Shown: positions 8,950 through 15,862 of the stretch, piece by piece
Layout: the number at the start of each line of letters is the position of its first letter
Position numbering within the stretch: position 1 is the stretch's first letter
Assembly (NCBI GenBank): GCA_964342465.1
Contig: CAYFFQ010000001.1
Coordinates: 1 to 64,000, forward strand
Length of the DNA stretch: 64,000 bases
Direction: 5' to 3'
DNA from: MGIIb-Q1 sp964342465
GTDB taxonomy: Archaea > Thermoplasmatota > Poseidoniia > Poseidoniales > Thalassarchaeaceae
The notes under the pieces: generated by a model
Told to the model about the DNA's origin: nothing
Database searches by the model: none
Seen by the model: the letters and a program-made list of their open reading frames with translations, nothing else
Position numbers and translations under genes: made by a program

Positions 8950-9351
8950 ATGAGTGAGGCGGATGTTGCGAGAGAGGGACTGTTGCGCTGGGCGGGGCGA
9001 GTCACACTGCTCCTGCTGGTAATGGTGCTGTGGCAGGCTGCCTCAGGAATGGCTCAGTTAGGCTTCGCGCCTGAAGGGTGGGACCTGATAGGGTCACACG
9101 CTCGCAGCGGTGAATTGGCTCTGTTGCTGTCAATAGTTGTGCCCATTCTTGTGGTGAAATCAGGGGCGGACAATTCAAAATTGAAGGGAATGGCTTTCGG
9201 ATTGCCGCCGATGTTCCTTGTTCAGGTCGGCATTGCACACATGATGGCCTCTACTCCGGTGGTCGGAATACTGCACGGCTTGCTTGCCCTAGGAATAATG
9301 AGTCACGCCACTATACTGTTCACCGAACTGCGAGCCGCAGTAGCGGAGTAG
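8950..9351 (+). CDS. Small four-helix membrane protein
   Basis: A 133-residue protein. I chose ATG 8950 (MSEADVAREG) because the open frame upstream of it runs through the tandem repeat. Four hydrophobic segments lie at about residues 15-40, 50-72, 78-100 and 105-125, with a short acidic C-terminus. Conserved-looking His residues occur in helices 2 to 4 (GSHARSGE, IAHMMAS, LHGLLALG and SHATI), reminiscent of small uncharacterised membrane families and of heme-b-type helix bundles, but nothing proves heme binding. Function unknown. Confidence 0.7.
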   Translation: MSEADVAREGLLRWAGRVTLLLLVMVLWQAASGMAQLGFAPEGWDLIGSHARSGELALLLSIVVPILVVKSGADNSKLKGMAFGLPPMFLVQVGIAHMMASTPVVGILHGLLALGIMSHATILFTELRAAVAE

Positions 9352-9474
9352 GCTACGATATGGATAGTGGACGAGAGGGTGCGGTTGGCACCCTCTGCCT
9401 CCACTTTTTGATAGATATCGATGGGTTTGATGGCAGAGTGATGCCGCTGGCTGAGACCAACCATCGCTCCTCGT

Positions 9475-9622
9475 CGACCGCCCCACACGCACCAGAGGTA
9501 TGGACATCGCCACCCACATCCTCGACAGGTCGATGGACCGCCCCACACGCACCAGAGGTATGGACATCTCCACCCACATCCTCGACAGGTCGATGGACCG
9601 CCCCACACGCGCCAGAGGTATG
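9475..9622. repeat. Tandem repeat, 60-bp unit, ~2.5 copies
   Basis: CCCCACACGCACCAGAGGTA recurs at 9481, 9541 and 9601 with near-perfect identity. The array lies in the 306-bp gap between convergent genes (the 8950 gene and msrA), ending about 35 bp from the msrA stop. No coding potential is credible. Confidence 0.95.
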
Positions 9623-9657
9623 TCTGAGAAGGACAGAAAATCAGAGGATTCGTTCGC

Positions 9658-10179
9658 TCAGAGATAGAGGTCGGAGTGGAGTGCTCTCGCCTTACGAAGT
9701 TTCGGGCCGACCACACCGATGCAATACGGCTGACTGGGATTGTTGGCGAAATAATCGTGATGGTACTCTTCGGCGGGATAGAACTCTCCGAACTCGGAAA
9801 TCTGCGTCACTATCTCATCCGTATACATGGTCTGAGCCTCAGATAAGGCCAATTCCGAAGCCCTCTTTTGGCTCTCATTTTCATAGAGTATCAGACTCCT
9901 GTATTGGGTTCCGACATCTCCGCCTTGGCGATTCAACTGAGTTGCATCGTGGATGGTGAAGAAGAACTCTAACAGGGTGATTGTCGGGATGACCTGTTCG
10001 TCATAACAGACCTTGACCACCTCAGCGTGGCCGGTCTTTCCTGTACACACCTCCTCATAGGAGGGGTCTTGAGTATCACCACCAGCGTATCCGGGGGTGA
10101 CGCCAGTGACGCCGCGCAGCCCCTTCATCGCTCCTTCGACGCACCAGAAGCAGCCGCCACCGAGGATTATCTCTGCCAT
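9658..10179 (-). CDS. msrA: Peptide-methionine (S)-S-oxide reductase
   Basis: Repairs oxidised methionine (S-sulfoxide) in proteins and free Met in the cytoplasm using thioredoxin-type reductants. The catalytic GGGCFWC motif is at residues 7-13, with the typical YAGGDTQDPSYEEVCTGKTG and HAEVVKV segments and the substrate-pocket YHHDYFANNP near residue 144. The length (173 residues) is normal. I chose ATG 10179 because it places GGGCFWC near the N-terminus as in the family; an upstream start at 10209 is possible. It stands alone between repeat arrays. Confidence 0.97.
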   Translation of the reverse strand: MAEIILGGGCFWCVEGAMKGLRGVTGVTPGYAGGDTQDPSYEEVCTGKTGHAEVVKVCYDEQVIPTITLLEFFFTIHDATQLNRQGGDVGTQYRSLILYENESQKRASELALSEAQTMYTDEIVTQISEFGEFYPAEEYHHDYFANNPSQPYCIGVVGPKLRKARALHSDLYL

Positions 10180-10324
10180 CGTCCCACCGGAGGTAGCATC
10201 GGTTATCAATCCGTGTCAGGTAATGTGATTCGGTTTGGAAAAAAATCAGTGATTCGGCCGAGAGGTGGGGGCGGATGAGGGCTCAGGCGTTGGATGGTTG
10301 TGCTGCAGCATCTCTGTTTATCCC

Positions 10325-10676
10325 ACTTCGGATGTGTGGGGCAAATCTGCGCCCAAACCATCGCCACCTCGGTGGCTGCTCAGCCTCTNNNNNNNNNNNN
10401 NNNNNNNNNNNNNNNNNNNNNNNNNNNNNNNNNNNNNNNNNNNNNNNNNNNNNNNNNNNNNNNNNNNNNNNNNNNNNNNNNNNNNNNNGTGTGGGGCAAA
10501 TCTGCGCCCAAACCATCGCCACCTCGGTGGCTGCTCAGCCTCTCCGGATGTGTGAGGGGAATCTGCGCCCAAACCATCGCCACCTCGGTGGCTGCTCAGC
10601 CTCTTCGGATGTGTGGGGCAAATCTGCGCCCAAACCATCGCCACCTCGGTGGCTGCTCAGCCTCTCCGGATGTCAG
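10325..10676. repeat. Tandem repeat, 61-bp unit, at least 4 copies, interrupted by an assembly gap
   Basis: TCTGCGCCCAAACCATCGCC recurs at 10346, 10501, 10562 and 10623 (spacing 61 outside the gap). Each unit contains the perfect inverted repeat GCCACC-TC-GGTGGC, able to form a small hairpin. The array starts about 15 bp downstream of the Fe-S oxidoreductase stop (10691, minus strand) and fills most of the 511-bp gap before msrA. Long open frames across it are repeat artefacts. Confidence 0.95.
10389..10488. other. Assembly gap (100 N) inside the 61-bp repeat array
   Basis: Exactly 100 N, the convention for a scaffold gap of unknown length; the flanks are copies of the same repeat, so the true copy number is unknown. 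Confidence 0.98.
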
Positions 10677-10690
10677 GGGGGAATGTTGGC

Positions 10691-12706
10691 TCAGGGATTA
10701 GCCGGTGCCGCCGCTTGGATTATCGCATCGTTTTCCTTGATCTGCTCCCACAGCAGTTCAGCGATATCCAAGATTTCCATATCCTCGCCGATGGTCTTCA
10801 GACCATCTTCGAGCATCACCGAGCAGAAGGGACAGCCAACGGCCACAGTATCGCATCCGGTGGCTGCTAACTCGGCGGCGCGGATCTCATTGACCCGTTT
10901 ATCCGGGTCTTCTTCCAACCACATCTGAGCGCCGCCGGCGCCGCAGCAGAAGGAATCACGACCATGCCTCTCAACCTCCTTCTCAATCCCGTTGATGACA
11001 TCGCGCGGCTCCTGTAGAATCCCACCGATACGGCCGAGGTAACAGGGGTCATGGTAGGTGATGTTCCTCCCATCAGTGGCTCGCGTCGGTAATCTCCCCT
11101 CCTTCTGTAGTAGGGCGATCAACTCAGAGTGGTGAACCACCTCCAACTGGTCAGCACCATAATCGGCGTACTCCTTTCCAAGTGTGTGGAAACAGTGTGG
11201 GCACGCAGTGACTATCTTCTTCACACCCATCTCTGCAAAGGTCATTATGTTCATTTCCGCCATCATCTGGAAGAGGAAGTCGTTACCCATACGGCGGGCT
11301 GGCTCACCGCAGCACCCCTCCATATCTCCGAGGATTCCGACATCCAATCCCGCCTCCCTCAACAGTTTGATAGTTGTCTGAGCCACCTTTTGGTTTCGCT
11401 CATCGAAGGAGCCGGCGCATCCGGCGAAGAAGAGGTATTCAGCCGGCTCCCCCATCTTGACATCCAAATCCTTGGCCCAGTCGCCCCTCTCATGGGCTCC
11501 AAATCCATACGGGTTGGAGTTTGTCTCGAGGTTGCCGAGAGCTATGTTGAACTGTTCAGGATACTCCATCGCTTCCATCATCAGATGCCTGCGGACATCG
11601 GTAATCTTCGGCACGTGTTCTATGTAGACCGGACAAGCATCCACACAGGCGTGACAGGTAGTGCAGGCCCAAATGGCCTCGGGGGTGAATCGCTCGACGA
11701 TGCTCTCCTCGGGAGTCTCACCTTTGAGCAGAATCGGCGCATGAGCATTGGCGTAGTCCCGTACATCGTGAACAATCTTCATCGGGTTGAGGGATTTTCC
11801 AGATTCGTATGCCGGACAAACGTCTTGACAGCGCACACAGGTGGTGCAGGCCCAGCCGTCTATCAGTTGCCTCCATGTTAATTGGGTGTAGTGGCTGACT
11901 CCGAAAGTTTCGAGGTCCAAGTCATCAAGCGAGAGAGCCCTACCATCCTCTCCGACAGCCATTGGTCGCATGTGAGCAAGCGATTTACGGTCGTGAAAGA
12001 ATACATTGGGAAAAGCCATCACGAGGTGCATGTGCTTGGATAGTGGGATGAGGACGAGAAATGTAGAGATGGCCAACATGTGCGCCCAATATGCGGATAT
12101 GACAACCGCGTCAGTAAAACCGAGTGTGGACGCCCACGCTCCGATCGGCTCCCAGGTAGGGGAGGGTGACTCACCTGACTCGACGATGAAAGAGGTCGTG
12201 GTGATGGTGAAGATGAGAAAGAGGATGAAATTGCCCTCCAACTGGGATTTCCCCTTCAACTTTTCAGGGGTGAAGACGGCGCGACGCAGAAAGGCCGCGA
12301 CACAACCCACAAGGGCCACGAAGTAGCCGAGTTCAACCATCCCGTTCCACGGGCCGACTAGGGTGTCGGGAAGAATCCTCGAAGAGAAGAAATTGGCCGT
12401 TGCAAGGTCGAACATGTCGCTCGCCAGCATCAAGAAACCCCAGAACATCATCACATGCATGGTTCCTGCAACTCGGTCCCTGAGCACCTTCTTTTGACCG
12501 AGCCATCCGGTCAAGACCTCACTGATTCGCGCCCCCCATGAGTCGAATCTGTTGTCCGATGTGCCGAGCATCACAAGCCGTGTGGCTTTCTGAACTTGGT
12601 AGAGGAATGCTGCCGTAGCGCTACCACCCATGACGGCGAGAATCAACCAACCAGGTATGCCTGCATAATCCAGTAGAAGTGGATGTTCCATCATTGTATC
12701 ACTCAT
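10691..12706 (-). CDS. Membrane-bound heterodisulfide-reductase-like Fe-S oxidoreductase (EtfD/FadF type)
   Basis: A 671-residue protein. The N-terminal half (about 1-240) has five or six membrane helices of the NarI/HdrE type, with His residues suited to heme b. Two 4Fe-4S motifs follow (CTTCVRCQDVCP near 290 and CTTCHACVDACP near 349). The C-terminal half has two CCG domains (FAGCAGS, GCCGEPARR, ACPHCFH; then HDPCYLGR, CCGAGGAQM, GCPFCS). This is the layout of membrane ETF:quinone oxidoreductases (FadF/EtfD) and HdrDE fusions, which pass electrons from electron-transfer flavoprotein or thiols to menaquinone. No etf genes lie nearby, so the EtfD role is inferred from architecture; an HdrDE-like role is the alternative. 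Confidence 0.85.
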   Translation of the reverse strand: MSDTMMEHPLLLDYAGIPGWLILAVMGGSATAAFLYQVQKATRLVMLGTSDNRFDSWGARISEVLTGWLGQKKVLRDRVAGTMHVMMFWGFLMLASDMFDLATANFFSSRILPDTLVGPWNGMVELGYFVALVGCVAAFLRRAVFTPEKLKGKSQLEGNFILFLIFTITTTSFIVESGESPSPTWEPIGAWASTLGFTDAVVISAYWAHMLAISTFLVLIPLSKHMHLVMAFPNVFFHDRKSLAHMRPMAVGEDGRALSLDDLDLETFGVSHYTQLTWRQLIDGWACTTCVRCQDVCPAYESGKSLNPMKIVHDVRDYANAHAPILLKGETPEESIVERFTPEAIWACTTCHACVDACPVYIEHVPKITDVRRHLMMEAMEYPEQFNIALGNLETNSNPYGFGAHERGDWAKDLDVKMGEPAEYLFFAGCAGSFDERNQKVAQTTIKLLREAGLDVGILGDMEGCCGEPARRMGNDFLFQMMAEMNIMTFAEMGVKKIVTACPHCFHTLGKEYADYGADQLEVVHHSELIALLQKEGRLPTRATDGRNITYHDPCYLGRIGGILQEPRDVINGIEKEVERHGRDSFCCGAGGAQMWLEEDPDKRVNEIRAAELAATGCDTVAVGCPFCSVMLEDGLKTIGEDMEILDIAELLWEQIKENDAIIQAAAPANP

Positions 12707-12801
12707 GCTACCCGTCGGGGCGATGGCGACGAGGAGAGAGGTGGCCTTGAACCAACCGCCGAGCCCTAATCGCTAATGGGCGAATACCTCTTCGCCGCGG
12801 C

Positions 12802-13782
12802 ATGGTGAGAGCCAGCGCCCCCGGCAAGGTGATTCTCTTCGGAGAACACGCCGTCGTCTATGGGGAGCCAGCGGTCGCGGTCGCCATCGATGCGAGGGTG
12901 ACCGTCACCATCCAGTCGTGTGTCGGTGAATGGAAAGTGGATGGGTATCGGCTGGATGGCGGACGCCATCCCCATCTCCTCTACCTGAAGGAGGCGATTC
13001 TTGGAAGTGACCATCCCCCACACAACATCGTTGTCGGTAGTGACCTCTTTTCAGCCGCTGGTCTAGGCTCTTCTGCGGCACTTTCCTCAGCGGCTGCAGC
13101 GGCGATGATGAGACTGGGGGGTGAGAAGGTCGATTCGGATAGAATCGCATCCCTAGCCCATCAGGCTGAAGCGTCAGCACAATCAGGGCGCGCTTCACCG
13201 ACTGACACTTCGACCACCACTCTCGGTGGGTGCATACTTGTATCTGACAATATTGAAGAGAGTGCAGAATGGCGCTATTCCCTCTCCTTGGAAACCCCCG
13301 AAGGGGAGAGAACTTGGCAGGTTCATTCGGTGACCCTGCCTGAGAGTGCAGCCGACCTATGGTTGGTGGTCGGTTATACCGGCATCCACGCGCCCACCGG
13401 AGAGCAGGTCGCCGGTGTCGCAGACCTGCTCGCCCGCAACCCCGCCAAACAAGCAGACATCAGGAGAATGGGAGAACTTTCGAGAAGTGGTGTGCAAGCC
13501 CTTCAGAGGGGTGATTATGGTGAGGTGGGGAGATTGATGGATGAAGCACACGACCTGCTCTCAGGTGTGGGTGTCTCCTGCCGTGAACTCGATGAGATGG
13601 TAGAGGTTGCTCGCCGCACATCTCTTGGCGCTAAACTGACTGGAGCGGGTGGCGGTGGATGCATGTTGGCATTGACGGATAGACCCGAGGAGACTTCCCA
13701 GCAATTGGAGATGAGGGGGGCAAAGGTGCTCACTTCTCCACTCGGTGCAAGGGGTGTATCCTTAGAACCGCTTCAAAATTGA
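12802..13782 (+). CDS. mvk: Mevalonate kinase
   Basis: GHMP kinase that phosphorylates mevalonate in the pathway to archaeal isoprenoid lipids. It has the N-terminal SAPGKVILFGEHAVVYGEPA signature, the ATP loop AAGLGSSAALSSA near residue 90, a Thr-rich segment DTSTTTLGG near 140, and the C-terminal GAGGGGCML motif near 284. The length of 326 residues is typical. It starts at ATG 12802 and is followed by tbp after 80 bp; an AT-rich hairpin directly after the stop may separate the two transcripts. Confidence 0.95.
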   Translation: MVRASAPGKVILFGEHAVVYGEPAVAVAIDARVTVTIQSCVGEWKVDGYRLDGGRHPHLLYLKEAILGSDHPPHNIVVGSDLFSAAGLGSSAALSSAAAAAMMRLGGEKVDSDRIASLAHQAEASAQSGRASPTDTSTTTLGGCILVSDNIEESAEWRYSLSLETPEGERTWQVHSVTLPESAADLWLVVGYTGIHAPTGEQVAGVADLLARNPAKQADIRRMGELSRSGVQALQRGDYGEVGRLMDEAHDLLSGVGVSCRELDEMVEVARRTSLGAKLTGAGGGGCMLALTDRPEETSQQLEMRGAKVLTSPLGARGVSLEPLQN

Positions 13783-13800
13783 TTTTTCAATTGGAAAATC
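13782..13800 (+). terminator. AT-rich hairpin after mvk
   Basis: A 7-bp stem (one G-U pair) with an AATT loop begins at the last base of the mvk stop codon, followed by a short T run (about 13807-13813). It is terminator-like, but archaeal termination does not require a hairpin. Confidence 0.35.
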
Positions 13801-13832
13801 ACACTTCCCTTTTGAATGAAGCCGTCCACCCC

Positions 13833-13840
13833 TTTATATA
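13833..13840 (+). promoter_or_regulatory. Strong TATA box of the tbp gene
   Basis: TTTATATA is the best TATA element in the window, centred about 26 bases before the ATG at 13863. This places the expected transcription start at the start codon, so the tbp mRNA is probably leaderless. The position also allows autoregulation by its own product. Confidence 0.75.
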
Positions 13841-13862
13841 GGGCGGGTAGGTCGCCGGCCTC

Positions 13863-14477
13863 ATGACAAGTGATGAGGAGCGCCTGACAGTTGTGAATGT
13901 GGTCGCATCGACCAGAGTTGCCGAGGAGTTGAACCTGCCGGATATCGCCATCCAGCTCAACTGCGAATATGAGCCAGAGCAATTCCCCGGTGTGGTCTAT
14001 CGTGTGGTCGACCCGAAGTTGGCGATTCTCATGTTCCGCTCAGGACGCGCTGTCTGCACTGGTGGGAAGAACGAACAGAACATCGAGACCGGTATTGAGA
14101 GAATGATCGGTGACCTACGCGCCGCCGGCATCGAGACTTGGGAGTTGGATGATGTACAAATCGAAGTTCAGAACATGGTCGCCACCTACGCTCTTCACTA
14201 CCCCGAAGATTACGATGGACTCGACAAGTGGACGAATGAAGAACTCGCTGGAAAACCACGGAAGTTGAATCTCAACAACCTTACATTCCACCTGCCGTTT
14301 GACAAGGTTGAGTATGAACCAGAACAATTCCCTGGCCTCATCTACCGCCTCGACTACCCCAAGGTCGTCTGCCTCATCTTCGGCAGTGGCAAGATGGTCA
14401 TCACCGGAGCGCGGCACAAGGACGAGATTCTTGAAGCAGTTCAGATAATCCAAGACGAATTGGCTGACCTGCTCTGA
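13863..14477 (+). CDS. tbp: TATA-box-binding protein
   Basis: Archaeal general transcription factor; it binds the TATA box and recruits TFB and RNA polymerase. The protein has the two-fold saddle: repeat 1 at about 8-90 (VVNVVAS, YEPEQFPGVVYRV, MFRSGRAVCTGGKN) and repeat 2 at about 98-190 (VQNMVATY, YEPEQFPGLIYRL, IFGSGKMVITGARH). An insertion between the strands of repeat 2 (LHYPEDYDGLDKWTNEELAGK, slightly longer than in many archaea) is seen. It ends in QDELADLL, the octapeptide whose coding sequence is repeated after the stop. This gene fixes the organism as archaeal. Confidence 0.97.
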   Translation: MTSDEERLTVVNVVASTRVAEELNLPDIAIQLNCEYEPEQFPGVVYRVVDPKLAILMFRSGRAVCTGGKNEQNIETGIERMIGDLRAAGIETWELDDVQIEVQNMVATYALHYPEDYDGLDKWTNEELAGKPRKLNLNNLTFHLPFDKVEYEPEQFPGLIYRLDYPKVVCLIFGSGKMVITGARHKDEILEAVQIIQDELADLL

Positions 14478-14620
14478 ACCTGTGCAAGACGAATTGGCCG
14501 ACCTGCTCTGAACCCGTGCAAGACGAACTCGCCGACCTGCTCTGAACCCGTGCAGGACGAACTCGCCGACCTGCTCTGAACCTGTGCAAGACGAACTCGC
14601 CGACCTGCTCTGAACCCGCG
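14451..14620. repeat. 34-bp tandem repeat x5 duplicating the tbp stop region
   Basis: Units start at 14451, 14485, 14519, 14553 and 14587. The first is the real 3' end of tbp (QDELADLL-stop); the other four repeat those codons and the stop with small changes (LAD coded by TTGGCTGAC, TTGGCCGAC or CTCGCCGAC). The rest of the gap to 14855 shows no gene. Confidence 0.95.
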
Positions 14621-14848
14621 TGTCGTACCACTGACATCAACGCCGTTCGCCCTGCAACCCGTTCTCACCCCCCTGACCAATCACAGGTGACTTCTGCCGA
14701 GTGGGCCGTAGGGCAACGGCAGATTTCACCGATGGTCTCCCCCTTCTGAAGAAATTATTGTGGGGCCGCCGAGTCATGATGGGGTAGGAAGGACCCCAAC
14801 CCGCCATCTCGACGACCCCGAAACGTCTCGCCCTTCAATCTCGACGCT

Positions 14849-14858
14849 GGAGGTGATG
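14849..14858 (+). promoter_or_regulatory. Extended Shine-Dalgarno sequence overlapping the start of the 14856 gene
   Basis: GGAGGTGATG matches the complement of the 16S rRNA 3' end, but its last bases are the ATG at 14856 itself; a second ATG follows at 14859. This decides the start over the GTG at 14760. Confidence 0.5.
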
Positions 14859-15374
14859 ATGGCGGGCATACAGGTTGAGGAGTTCAACTGCCTTAAACCC
14901 TTCACCACCGTTCAATCCCGATTGTGCGGGAGGCGTGTTGCTGATAACCCCGAACCGATTCGGCGGGGCATGGTGGTGTCCGGCGTCGCGTCGACTCTGG
15001 ACGAAGTCCAAGTCCCCAAAGTCAATCTTATTCTAGCGGCAATCGTCAAATGGTTCCATGTCAGTGTCGTCATCTTCACTGCGACGGGCTGGATGCTGCC
15101 GTGGCCGAATGCTTGGATTCTTCTGCTCGCCTTGGTGCCGGCGATGAAGATGCACTGGCTGACCAATGAAGGGGTCTGTTTCTTCACCACTCTCGAGAGG
15201 AAGTTGAGGTGCGACCCACTCGCGGGGACATCTGCTCAGGCTGGATTCATGCACCGCATCAGCGTTGCGATTCTCGGCAACCGTTCACCATCAGAAAAGG
15301 TCGTCACGACACTGGCAGAAATCGGCATGTACATCGGTTTCATAATCGCCGCCGCCCGTCTCTTCATCCTCTGA
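14856..15374 (+). CDS. Small membrane protein of unknown function
   Basis: About 172 residues from ATG 14856. The first 60 residues are soluble. Hydrophobic segments at about 57-75 and 77-95 are followed by a His/Trp/Cys segment (MHWLTNEGVCFFTTLERKL) and a C-terminal helix (MYIGFIIAAARLFIL). The H-x-x-T-x-x-x-C-x-x-x-T-x-L-E pattern is reminiscent of DUF2784-like membrane proteins, but I cannot confirm this. A repeat array starts at its stop codon. Confidence 0.6.
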   Translation: MMAGIQVEEFNCLKPFTTVQSRLCGRRVADNPEPIRRGMVVSGVASTLDEVQVPKVNLILAAIVKWFHVSVVIFTATGWMLPWPNAWILLLALVPAMKMHWLTNEGVCFFTTLERKLRCDPLAGTSAQAGFMHRISVAILGNRSPSEKVVTTLAEIGMYIGFIIAAARLFIL

Positions 15375-15700
15375 GGAATTGTCTCAGAAACCACCAGCTG
15401 ATTCGCCTTAGAAGCCCCCCTGCGGATTTGCCTGAGGAATTGTCTCAGAAACCACCATCTGATTCGCCTTAGAAGCCCCCTGCGGATTTGCCTTAGAAAC
15501 TCCCTGCGGATTTGCCTGAGGAATTGTCTCAGAAACCACCAGCTTATTCGCCTTAGAAGCCCCCCTGCGGATTTGCCTGAGGATTCGTCTCAGAAATCAC
15601 TGGCGGAATTGACTGGGGAATCGTCGGAGGATTTGTCTTGGGAACTACCTGCGGATTTGCCTGAGGAATCGTCTCAGAAATCGCTGGCGGAATCACCGAT
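15373..15700. repeat. 61-bp tandem repeat array starting at the stop codon of the 14856 gene
   Basis: The unit begins with the stop codon context CTGAGGAATTGTCTCAG (near 15373) and recurs near 15432, 15517 and, more degenerate, 15576-15690. Part of the array (about 15570-15745) is an open frame reading ADLPEESSQKSLAE-like peptides, but it has no start codon context and the frame breaks in the earlier units. It fills most of the 488-bp gap before the 15863 gene. Confidence 0.85.
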
Positions 15701-15714
15701 TACACACCTTCTCC

Positions 15715-15816
15715 TCTCACGCAGTCGCCTGAAACCAGTGTAGTTCGGGATTGGTCAAGCAGGCTGGTCGGCGCTGGTTTTTGGTCACGCAGTCGCCGAA
15801 AACCGGTGTAGTCAGG
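15715..15816. repeat. Direct repeat, ~33 bp, two copies about 65 bp apart
   Basis: CACGCAGTCGCCTGAAACCA (near 15718) and a variant CACGCAGTCGCCGAAAACCG (near 15784) are followed by related GTGTAGT tails. It is non-coding and lies just before the large surface protein gene. Confidence 0.7.
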
Positions 15817-15862
15817 GGCCTTTGATGCCGTCTAGGTTGCACAGCGTGCGGGGGCATCATTG

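Noticed and set aside
9289..9959. Open frames with repeated GRSTCRGCGW/TSPPTSSTGRW peptides
   Set aside because: A product of the 60-bp repeat unit being a multiple of 3; they overlap msrA and the 8950 gene.
10265..10928. Several long open frames on both strands through the 61-bp repeats
   Set aside because: They read through tandem repeats and the N gap, have no domain, and overlap the real Fe-S oxidoreductase end.
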